A DNA stretch of 64,000 nt, taken from contig JAJUFC010000003.1 in NCBI GenBank assembly GCA_029263855.1, forward strand, positions 124,001-188,000. The letters run 5' to 3'. Of the stretch, positions 45,463-55,029 are shown in pieces. Made by a program: the position numbers and the translations under genes. This DNA is from Candidatus Thermochlorobacteriaceae bacterium. Its GTDB lineage: Bacteria > Bacteroidota > Chlorobiia > Chlorobiales > Thermochlorobacteraceae. The stretch's first letter is position 1. Each line of letters begins with the position of its first letter. A model generated the notes under the pieces. That model ran no database searches, was not told the origin of the DNA, and saw nothing but the letters and a program-made list of their open reading frames with translations.

Positions 45463-46068
45463 ATGGGTAAAAGCGACATTCTTCGCCGAGTTTGAGTCTA
45501 ACTGCAGAAGTGGGATATTCCCGCTGAACGCAATGTGGAAAAAAAAGTCCCCGCTCATTTTCAGCGATTGCCTGTTTCCATCAAAGCTTCAAAATTTGGT
45601 TCGCCGATTGGTTTTGGCGACGCATTGCGTCAATTTTCTATCGAGGAAGATTTTTTGCTCATCGTCGGCTTTTGGAAACAAATGGGAAACACGAAACGCA
45701 TCGTTGCGACGGAAGCCGCAAAGGTGAGCGTTGAGCAGTGGCAAAAACTTTGGTCGCCAATTACAATCAGAGAATTAAGGCGGTTAGACGCGATAATCAA
45801 AAATGTCAATGAAGGCTACCAAGAAACGCGGCGGAAAGCGAGGGAAATGAAAAAGCAAGAGCCATGTCGCTCGGCGAAAATCGTTCTCAATCCGAAGATT
45901 GATTCTAAATCGCAGCGTCGTTTGCAATGTAGTTTGCCGTTCAAAACATTTTGGGAGAGCCTTGCGAAGAGAGAACCTTATCAATCAGACGCGCCTGAAT
46001 TGTTCGGAGAAAAAGCGCAAACGATAATGTTCTCGCCGCCGCGCAGTTTCAAGAAGAAATTTCTTTGA
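45463..46068 (+). pseudogene. Probable restriction endonuclease relic (two stops)
   Basis: An in-frame ATG at 45463 (after GAGAG) starts MGKSDILRRV and is then broken by TGA at 45493 and TAA at 45499. The frame continues open from LQKWDIPAERN through a 177-residue ORF ending at 46068. If the two stops are mutations, the ancestral protein had about 201 residues. The core has a FGDALRQFSIEEDFLLIVGFWKQ segment reminiscent of restriction enzymes. The 3' end overlaps the convergent methyltransferase relic by 20 bases, the layout of a convergent R-M pair. Alternatively translation starts at GTG 45535 and makes a functional unknown protein. I favour the pseudogene, but the endonuclease identity itself is weak. 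Confidence 0.45.
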
Positions 46069-46874
46069 AGAGCGGCGCGTCTTTTTGTTCTCGCAACGCT
46101 GTCAAACGCTGTTCGGCGATGCGAACATAATTCGGATTGACTTCAATGCCTATCCAACGACGCTCCAAACGCTCCGCAACGACCGCCGTCGTGCCTGAAC
46201 CGAGAAACGGATCTAAAACAAGGTCATTCGGGCGACTTGACGATAAGATGAGTTGTTCAATCAGTTTTTCGGACTTTTGAGAGGGGTGACCCGCTTTTTC
46301 CTTTGAAGAGCCTTTCAAACTAGGAACGCGCAAAATGTTGGTTGCGTATTTTCCCTTTTCAAGATGCGAGAGCCGCGCGTCTTTATCCTTGTATCGCTTG
46401 TCGCGCAAGTAGGCTTTGATTTTCTCTTCTTCGTAAGGAAGGCGAACCGCGTCTTTGTTGAAATAAGGCTTTGCGCTTTCGGACTTGCGAAGTGCTAAAA
46501 TCATTTCGTAGCAAGGCGTGAAACTATCGTATCGCTCGTTATATCCGACGGCTCTATCCCAAATAATCATATCGTGAAATTGAAGTTCTTTGGCGACCAT
46601 TGAGCAGAAGTGAAGCCAAATGTGTTCGCGTTTGCCAAGTTGTCCGAAGATGTAGAAGAGTCCGTCGTCTTTGAGCACGCGGGCGGCGGCACGAACCCAA
46701 GCAAGGCTCCACTGGAGATAATCATCATCGGTTTTCCATTCTGTATCCCATGCTTCTTCGAGCAATACTTGAAAGTAGGGCGGGTCTGCGATATGCGATA
46801 ATCAATTGCGCAAAGTCTGCAGGTAGTTTTGCCAACTCTGAAAGCGCATCGCCTTGAATGAGTTTGTTGGTCAT
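46049..46874 (-). pseudogene. Frameshifted beta-class DNA methyltransferase
   Basis: The gene starts at ATG 46874 (MTNKLIQGDALSELAKL) and ends at 46049. A 7-bp tandem duplication (46787-46800) shifts the frame within the motif IV region: on removal of one copy the frame reads QLIIADPPYFQVLLEE, giving the DPPY catalytic motif, and the remaining length (819 bp, 273 codons with stop) is an exact multiple of three. Downstream, motif I is intact (DPFLGSGTTAVVAERLERR). Order of motifs is beta class. As it stands, the sequence makes only a short N-terminal peptide or, from an internal TTG, a truncated enzyme without DPPY. Probably inactive unless the duplication can be lost. Convergent partner at 45463. 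Confidence 0.85.
46787..46800. repeat. 7-bp duplication disrupting methyltransferase
   Basis: TGCGATA at 46787-46793 is followed exactly by TGCGATA at 46794-46800. It lies inside the methyltransferase gene at its DPPY-coding region. Excision of one unit restores the frame. Confidence 0.95.
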
Positions 46875-47089
46875 CACAAGTTGGTTTAACTGTTTAATTA
46901 GATTTCTTAGGTCGCTTGGAGCAATATAACGACGCCTGTGTGAAATCGTTATCCTCTCTAAGTCGTATTGTTTTTACCGTTCAATTACAGCCGATGTTCA
47001 ACATCAATGAGATTATCTATTGGCTCTTATGGCGGCGTTATGTAACTTTAACCACATTAAAAATTCCATTCACATAAAACTCATTCGCC

Positions 47090-48766
47090 TTGCGCACCAC
47101 ATCATTTTCTATTCGCTCTATTCTCTTACTGCTTTTCTTTTTCACAATCGGTTTGACTTCAACGCGCGCGCGCGCTGTGGTCGGGGGTGAAACATTTCCT
47201 GCGGGACACTGGGCTTACGACATTATCGAGCAACTTGTCGTGCGCGGACACTTGCCGAAACTTTACGACGTGGCGAAGCCTTACGAACGGCTCGATGTCG
47301 CTCGTGCGATTTTAGAAACCGATAAAACTCTGATTGAAGACCGTGTAACGCTATGGCTTTTCAACAAGCTCGAGCAAGAATTGACCGATGAACTCGATTG
47401 GCTTCGAGACGAAGCGTTTCCCGAAGGCGCGCTTCGCATCGGATTGCGTCCTGAACTCATCGGCGACAAGCGCGATGGCAACTTGCCGCAATTTCAATTC
47501 CCCGAAGAGCGCGGCAACACATTCGGTCCGCGTTTTCGCACGCGCTTCCGATTTACGCTACACTTCGGCGAGCATTTCACGGTCTATAACAATTCCATCT
47601 TGCAATCGGAGCGTGTCTTCACGCTTGTGCCCACAAGAAATTTTGCAGGCTCAACAGGCTTTACAGAGCAAGCATTCATTGCTTATCACAGTAAAAATTT
47701 TCGCGCAAAGTTCGGGCGCGACTACGTGCAATGGGGCTACGGGCGCAATAGTTTAATCACAAACTTTACCGCCGGACCCTTAGACCAAATCGGATTTCAG
47801 TTCGTCTCCAAAACCCTTCGCTTCACTTACTTTTTTGCGCAGTTAGATAAATACGATACGCTCACGCGCCAATTTCGGGCTGATGGCAATACCGAGCGTT
47901 ATCTTGCCGCTTCGCGCGTCGACCTCAATCTCTTCGCCAGCAAAGTTCGGCTTGGCATTTACCAAGCAACCTTGCATAGCGGCGTGCGCCGACCCGTCGA
48001 TTTAAGACATATCAACCCATTTCTCTTTTCGTTTGCAGAACAGTTCGAGGAAACGAACCCACTCATCGGCGCTGATTTCAGCATCTACGCCTTCGACATG
48101 AATTTCTATGGCAGTCTGACCGTCGACGATTGGCAAGCGGAGAAAAAAGCACAGGAAGACCTCGAACCGAACCTTTGGGCGGGAACACTTGGCATTCGCG
48201 CCGCGAACGTGCTCAAAGGGCTAAACATTTATGGAACGGATTTGTTTTTGGAACTGACGCGCACGCGCAACCGCACTTTTCATAATCGCTTCATTGACCA
48301 ACGTATGACGGTGAATAATTCAGGGCGTGGCGTGGTGCGCGCTAATCCGATTGCGCACCCGCTTGGCACAGATTTCCTTTCGGCAGAACTTGGAATTTCG
48401 CATTGGTTCAAAAAGTATTTGCGCGTCTCGACCAATGTGCTCGCCATTGCCAAAGGCGAAGGCAACCTTTACGGACCCTTCACCACGCCTTGGCTTGATA
48501 GAGACGCAAACGGAAATTTTATCTATAACGTCCGCGATGGCTACAACGAGCCGATTCCTTTCGTTACGGGCGACCGCAAAGTCGAGAACCGCATCGCTTG
48601 GACGCTCGGATTTTTCTACCAGCCCAACAACTCGTTCAATACCGAACTCAACTTTACACAAGTGTGGCGGCGCAACGCTAACAACATTGATGGGTTGAAT
48701 ACATCTGATTTGCAGATTTTCTTCCGAATGATGTTCGAGATTCAACCCGTGTTCAATTTCCTTTGA
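47090..48766 (+). CDS. Outer-membrane barrel protein with SLH-like N-terminus (Wzi-like)
   Basis: 558 residues from TTG 47090 (no closer ATG or GTG). Signal peptide to about residue 30 (LLLLFFFTIGLTSTRARA). Residues 35-95 (GHWAYDIIEQLVVRGHLPKL, then PYERLDVARAIL) resemble an S-layer homology motif, followed by a long chain of alternating strands (NTFGPRFRTRFRFTLHFGEHF and others) up to the C-terminal IQPVFNFL. This combination is seen in capsule-assembly (Wzi-type) barrels and in SLH porins. Function within either group is not decided. Followed by a TTG-overlapping secreted protein. Confidence 0.7.
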   Translation: MRTTSFSIRSILLLLFFFTIGLTSTRARAVVGGETFPAGHWAYDIIEQLVVRGHLPKLYDVAKPYERLDVARAILETDKTLIEDRVTLWLFNKLEQELTDELDWLRDEAFPEGALRIGLRPELIGDKRDGNLPQFQFPEERGNTFGPRFRTRFRFTLHFGEHFTVYNNSILQSERVFTLVPTRNFAGSTGFTEQAFIAYHSKNFRAKFGRDYVQWGYGRNSLITNFTAGPLDQIGFQFVSKTLRFTYFFAQLDKYDTLTRQFRADGNTERYLAASRVDLNLFASKVRLGIYQATLHSGVRRPVDLRHINPFLFSFAEQFEETNPLIGADFSIYAFDMNFYGSLTVDDWQAEKKAQEDLEPNLWAGTLGIRAANVLKGLNIYGTDLFLELTRTRNRTFHNRFIDQRMTVNNSGRGVVRANPIAHPLGTDFLSAELGISHWFKKYLRVSTNVLAIAKGEGNLYGPFTTPWLDRDANGNFIYNVRDGYNEPIPFVTGDRKVENRIAWTLGFFYQPNNSFNTELNFTQVWRRNANNIDGLNTSDLQIFFRMMFEIQPVFNFL

Positions 48767-49335
48767 TTCAACTTGTGAAAAAGTTTGTGATGGTCTCAAT
48801 TCTTGCGCCTATCTCACTTTTAGCGCAACCCAAACCAACCCTTGAGCAATACGCTGATTGCCTTTCAGAGTGCGTGATGCAGGAATTGACCGATACGACT
48901 TTGCCGATTATCTTCGCACCCGAAAAACATAATGGCTTCAAACGCGAATTAGATTTACGCCTGCAATCGGCTTTGCTGGAAAACAGATTTGTGATTCGTG
49001 AATTGTCGTCAGAACAGGCACAAGAACTGCGCTATGAAATTCAATCGGCATCGGTGAGCGTGGAAGAAAGAAGCGGTCAATTCGTGCGCACTGTGTCGCT
49101 AATGGTGTTTGTGAAACGATTGTTGAACAGCGAACTGAAAAGCGCAAAATCAATAACAACGCAAAAACAAGATACTTTGTCGCAAAGCGACCTTGAACGG
49201 CTGAACGATTCGCGCTATCCTGAAACGACAGTTGCGCCACGCCGAACTTGGCTCGATAAAGCCCTCGTGCCAACTCTAACCACGCTCTCGCTCGGAATTA
49301 TTGTGTATCTCTTTTTCAGCGTCAGAAGCAATTAA
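48763..49335 (+). CDS. Secreted protein with C-terminal membrane anchor
   Basis: 190 residues from a TTG overlapping the barrel stop by four bases; a GTG at 48775 is another start. Signal-like N-terminus (FVMVSILAPISLLAQ), an alpha/beta middle (AALLENRFVIRELSSEQAQ, SVSVEERSGQFVRTVSLMVFV) and a single C-terminal helix (LTTLSLGIIVYLFFSV). No family recognised. Coupling to the barrel gene and nearness to bamD suggest an envelope role. Confidence 0.6.
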   Translation: MIQLVKKFVMVSILAPISLLAQPKPTLEQYADCLSECVMQELTDTTLPIIFAPEKHNGFKRELDLRLQSALLENRFVIRELSSEQAQELRYEIQSASVSVEERSGQFVRTVSLMVFVKRLLNSELKSAKSITTQKQDTLSQSDLERLNDSRYPETTVAPRRTWLDKALVPTLTTLSLGIIVYLFFSVRSN

Positions 49336-49353
49336 CCTTTAACTTATATCTGA

Positions 49354-50253
49354 ATGTCTCGCGTTCTACTTGGCTTATTTCTTGTGCTGTTTGTAAGTGC
49401 TTGCACCTCGTCTAAAACGGACGAAAACGCTTCGATTCCTGTCATCTTTCGTGAAGCGCAAAAGATGTATGATGAAGGCGACTATCTTGGCGCGCAACTC
49501 GAACTCTCCAAACTCACCTACACGAGCCGCGCCACCGAATACGAAGACGACGTGCAATTTCTTTTGGGAATGAGTTACTTCAAAAGCGACCAATTCCTCT
49601 TAGCCATCGATGCGTTTCAAACCTTGCTACGCAACGTGCCATCGTCGCCCTACGCGCAAGAAGCATATTTTCAAATCGCGGAGTGCTACTATAATATGTC
49701 GCCTGTGGCGCAACTCGACCAAGATTACACGCGCCGCGCCATCATTCAATATCAAGGCTACATCGACACATACCCGATTCCCGATTCGTCGGGCGTTGCC
49801 GAAGAAATCGCCGAAGCGCAAGAACTTTTGAAGACCGTTCAAGAAACCGACAAGAAAGCGCAAGTCGAAGACGTGATTCGGCGGCTTCAAAACAAGTTGA
49901 AGCAATTTGAAAAAGTCAGGATTGCCGAAACGCGCATCAAAATTTGTCGCGAAAAGTTGGCGAAGAAAATTTTTGAGGCGGCGGAGCAATACATTCAACT
50001 GCAAGCCTATCGCGCCGCCACGATGTATTACGAAGAAGTGCTGTCCAAATTTGGCGACACCAAATACGCCGAACCCGCCCTGCGCGGCAAAATCGACGCG
50101 CTCATCATTCGCGAAAAGTGGGAGGACGCGGAATACGACATCAACCGCTATGCCGACGCTTTCCCCGAACGCAAATCCATCATCGCGCAACTGCGCAAAA
50201 AAATGAACGACGCCATCGTCGCCTCCAAGCAAGCGCAAATCGCCGAAGATTAA
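49354..50253 (+). CDS. bamD: BamD-like outer-membrane assembly lipoprotein
   Basis: 299 residues. Lipoprotein signal with Cys17 (LFVSACTSSK) and TPR-type helical repeats (FREAQKMYDEGDYLGAQLEL, then YAQEAYFQIAECYYNM, and a later DDYALIIREKWEDAEYD-type repeat) as in BamD, which joins BamA to assemble barrels. The tail from about 145 is longer than in Escherichia coli BamD (245). Next gene nadD follows 15 bp later. Confidence 0.85.
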   Translation: MSRVLLGLFLVLFVSACTSSKTDENASIPVIFREAQKMYDEGDYLGAQLELSKLTYTSRATEYEDDVQFLLGMSYFKSDQFLLAIDAFQTLLRNVPSSPYAQEAYFQIAECYYNMSPVAQLDQDYTRRAIIQYQGYIDTYPIPDSSGVAEEIAEAQELLKTVQETDKKAQVEDVIRRLQNKLKQFEKVRIAETRIKICREKLAKKIFEAAEQYIQLQAYRAATMYYEEVLSKFGDTKYAEPALRGKIDALIIREKWEDAEYDINRYADAFPERKSIIAQLRKKMNDAIVASKQAQIAED

Positions 50254-50268
50254 GCCAACGCCGAACCG

Positions 50269-51832
<1,564 letters not shown>

Positions 51833-51839
51833 CTTCACA

Positions 51840-53966
51840 ATGCGGATACAACTTTCGCTCATCGCTATGCTTACTTTGCTCACACTTAACTGCTCATCGC
51901 AAAAATTGAAATACCCAACCACTGAAAAAGTCAATCAAGTCGACAACTACTTCGGCACGGAAGTGCGCGACGACTATCGCTGGCTCGAAGACGATACAGC
52001 CGCCGCCACTGCCAAGTGGGTCGAGGCGCAAAACAAAGTAACTTTTGCCTATTTGGAACAAATCCCGTTTCGCAATCAACTCAAAGCGCGATTGACCGAG
52101 ATTTACAACTACCCCAAATTTTCCGCGCCGTTCCGCAAAGGCGATTACTTTTTCTTCTACAAAAACGATGGCTTGCAAAATCAAAGCGTGCTGTATGTTC
52201 AAAAAGGACTTGACGGAACGCCCGAAATCCTTCTTGACCCCAACACGTTTTCCGCCGACGGCACTTCGCGCTTGGGCGCATTCGCCGTTTCCAAAGATGC
52301 GAAATACGCCGCCTATGGCATTTCCAAAGGTGGCTCGGATTGGCAAACTTACTTCGTGATGGAACTCGCCACGAAAAAGAACTTGCCCGATACGCTGAGC
52401 TGGGTCAAGGTTTCGGGCATCGCTTGGGAAGGCGATGGTTTCTATTACAGCCGCTATCCCGAACCGTCCGACAAAAAAGAACTTTCCGCCAAGAACGAAT
52501 TTCACCAAGTTTATTACCACAAAATCGGAACGCCGCAATCGCAAGACGTTTTGGTTTATGAAGACAAAGCCCACCCGCAACGATTTCACTACGCCTTCAC
52601 GAGCGAGGACGAGCGATTCACGTTTTTGAGCATATCGGATCGAGGGTCAGGCAAAGAAGGCAACGCGCTCTACTTCAAACGACGCGGCGAAAAAGACTTC
52701 AAGCCCATCATTGCTGAAATCAGCGAGTTTTCTTACAACGTGATTGACAACGTTGGCGACGATTTGCTCATCGTTACGAATCACGGCGCGCCTAACGAAA
52801 AAATCGTCCGCTGTTCTGCGAACAATCCCGATATGAAGAATTGGAAAACCATCGTTCCCGAAAAGCCCGAAGCCTTGCAATACGCCACGACGGGCGGCGG
52901 AAAACTCTTCGCGCTGTATATGAAAGACGTCTCGACGCGCGCTTATGTTCATTCGCTCGATGGCGGGTTTGAAAACGAAGTCGAATTGCCCGCGCTCGGT
53001 ACGGCGAGCGGCTTCGGCGGAGAAGCCGATGATAAATTCGTTTTCTATGCCTTCACATCTTTTACATTTCCGCCCACGATTTATCGCTACGACATACAGA
53101 CCAAACAATCGAGCGTCTTTCGCAAGCCTGAATTGAAGTTTAATCCCGAAGATTACGAGACGAAGCATGTTTTCTTTCCGAGCAAAGACGGAACGAAAAT
53201 CCCGATGTTTCTCGTGCATAAAAAAGGCATCGAGCGGAACGGGAACAACCCGACCTTGATGTATGGCTACGGCGGATTCAATGTGAGTTTGTTGCCGTCG
53301 TTCAGTCCGCTCAACATTGCGCTCTTGGAGCAAGGCGTGATTTATGCGCAAGTGAATTTGCGCGGTGGCAACGAATACGGAGAGGCATGGCACAAAGCGG
53401 GAATGCGGTTCAACAAGCAAAACGTGTTCGATGATTTCATCGCGGGCGCAGAATATCTCATCAAAGAAGGCTATGCGCGCTCGGAAAAATTGGCGATGAA
53501 AGGCGGCTCAAACGGCGGCTTGCTCGTGGGCGCGGTGATGTGTCAGCGTCCTGACCTCTTTAAAGTCGCGTTGCCCGCCGTCGGCGTGATGGATATGCTT
53601 CGCTTCCAAAAGTTCACGATTGGTTGGAATTGGATTGCCGAATACGGCTCGAGCGAAGCGAGCAAAGAAGAGTTTGAAAACCTTTATCGCTATTCGCCGC
53701 TTCACAATTTGAAGGAAGGCGTTTCATATCCGGCTACGCTCATCACAACCGCCGACCACGACGACCGCGTCGTGCCCGCGCACTCGTTTAAGTTTGCGGC
53801 GGCGTTGCAAGAAAAGCACAGAGGCGAAAATCCCGTCTTGATTCGCATTGCGGTAAAATCGGGGCACGGCGCGAGTTCGACCGAAAAAGCGATTGAAGAG
53901 ACGACCGATGTCTTCGCGTTCCTGCTTCACAATCTCGGCGTGAAGCCGAAGTTCAAGGGGAACTAA
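51840..53966 (+). CDS. Prolyl oligopeptidase lipoprotein
   Basis: 708 residues from ATG 51840, seven bases after hemB, with a lipoprotein signal (LLTLNCSSQK). Beta-propeller N-terminal part, then alpha/beta hydrolase with Ser in MKGGSNGGLLVGA (about 557), Asp in ADHDDRVVPAHS (about 641) and His in VKSGHGASS (about 676). It cleaves peptides up to about 30 residues after proline, here in the periplasm. Its 3' end overlaps the convergent methyltransferase gene by four bases. Confidence 0.92.
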   Translation: MRIQLSLIAMLTLLTLNCSSQKLKYPTTEKVNQVDNYFGTEVRDDYRWLEDDTAAATAKWVEAQNKVTFAYLEQIPFRNQLKARLTEIYNYPKFSAPFRKGDYFFFYKNDGLQNQSVLYVQKGLDGTPEILLDPNTFSADGTSRLGAFAVSKDAKYAAYGISKGGSDWQTYFVMELATKKNLPDTLSWVKVSGIAWEGDGFYYSRYPEPSDKKELSAKNEFHQVYYHKIGTPQSQDVLVYEDKAHPQRFHYAFTSEDERFTFLSISDRGSGKEGNALYFKRRGEKDFKPIIAEISEFSYNVIDNVGDDLLIVTNHGAPNEKIVRCSANNPDMKNWKTIVPEKPEALQYATTGGGKLFALYMKDVSTRAYVHSLDGGFENEVELPALGTASGFGGEADDKFVFYAFTSFTFPPTIYRYDIQTKQSSVFRKPELKFNPEDYETKHVFFPSKDGTKIPMFLVHKKGIERNGNNPTLMYGYGGFNVSLLPSFSPLNIALLEQGVIYAQVNLRGGNEYGEAWHKAGMRFNKQNVFDDFIAGAEYLIKEGYARSEKLAMKGGSNGGLLVGAVMCQRPDLFKVALPAVGVMDMLRFQKFTIGWNWIAEYGSSEASKEEFENLYRYSPLHNLKEGVSYPATLITTADHDDRVVPAHSFKFAAALQEKHRGENPVLIRIAVKSGHGASSTEKAIEETTDVFAFLLHNLGVKPKFKGN

Positions 53967-54922
53967 CTCTTGCGCAGATAAAAACACGCGGAATCGCCTT
54001 GTCCCTTGCGGTTTAAGGCTTCGGCGCGCGCCTCAAACTCGGATATGTCGCGACTTGAAAAAGAGGAGCATTCAGGATTTATCCAGTATGAGCGCGGGTC
54101 GTTGAGCGGAATGTCTTTGAGGTATTGTTCGCTTCCCCAAAATTGAAACGCCGTAGAGTCGAACTCGATTTTGAAAATTTCAAATCCGCATTGTTCGGCT
54201 AACAGGCGCATGCTTTGAACGGTTGGCAAAAAGAGATGTCGCGGCGCATCGAGTTGAACCCAGTTCGCGCCGTAATGCCGCCAAGCGAACGTGCCGGCGA
54301 CGGGCACGCGAATCAGCGCAACGCCGTTTGGCGTGAGCAATCGGCGCGCCGTTGCGAGCGCGGGGCGCGGCGTGGCGATATGCTCCAATGAGTGATGAAA
54401 CATAATGAGGTCAAACGTTTCATTGATGTCGCTTAATTGTTTCTTCCAAATCTTCACCCCATTTTGATATGAAATGTCGTTTGCGATGAACGGGTCAACG
54501 CCTTGCAATCGCGTGAAGCCCAGCGCGCGAAGTTCGAGCAGAAACATTCCCGCTCCGCACCCGACGTCTAAAATTTTTGAATCGATGTTGAGCGACGAGT
54601 TCATTGTCCATTTCAAAATGTCGGGTGCGCCTTGAAGGCGGTGCATCAAGCGTCCGAGAAGTCCTTTGCCCGTGAGCGCGAATTTGGTGCGTTCTTTTTT
54701 TAGAAACGCTTTGAGCGGCGAATCTGAAATGGGAGCGGCTTGATAGGAATAGTAATCGGTTGGATAGTATGGCGAAAGGTCGTCGGGCACGGTTGCAATT
54801 TGAACGGTGCCGCAATGGGCGCATTCAAAGTAGGAGAATGTATCGCGCGTTCCAAACATCATTTCCTTTGCGGTAAAAGTGGAAGATGAATGAACTTGCC
54901 CGCAGATGATACAAGTCGGCAT
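53963..54922 (-). CDS. SAM methyltransferase with N-terminal Cys-pair domain
   Basis: 319 residues. An N-terminal CIICG...CAHCGTVQ suggests a zinc-binding unit (residues 4-40). The Methyltransf_23-type core carries ILDVGCGAGMFLLELRALGF (about 115-135) and FHHSLEHIATPRPALATA. Such proteins often act in sugar or lipid modification of cell surface polymers; the substrate is not known. Convergent with the prolyl oligopeptidase gene. Confidence 0.85.
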   Translation of the reverse strand: MPTCIICGQVHSSSTFTAKEMMFGTRDTFSYFECAHCGTVQIATVPDDLSPYYPTDYYSYQAAPISDSPLKAFLKKERTKFALTGKGLLGRLMHRLQGAPDILKWTMNSSLNIDSKILDVGCGAGMFLLELRALGFTRLQGVDPFIANDISYQNGVKIWKKQLSDINETFDLIMFHHSLEHIATPRPALATARRLLTPNGVALIRVPVAGTFAWRHYGANWVQLDAPRHLFLPTVQSMRLLAEQCGFEIFKIEFDSTAFQFWGSEQYLKDIPLNDPRSYWINPECSSFSSRDISEFEARAEALNRKGQGDSACFYLRKS

Positions 54923-55029
54923 TTAACAGAACGTTGCGTTGAAGTTTAGATTGGCGAAAATACGCGATGAAAGAATCCTTTCGTAGATTTGCCGAATAAT
55001 TTTTTTCGCAGTCATCAAGATAAACGCAA

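Noticed and set aside
46049-46765. Intact methyltransferase starting from a TTG at 46765
   Set aside because: That start would lack the DPPY motif and begin inside the catalytic domain; the seven-base duplication explains the truncated frame better.
52647-53420. 257-codon open frame antisense to prolyl oligopeptidase
   Set aside because: Lies wholly inside a gene with a complete catalytic triad; composition is that of a shadow frame.
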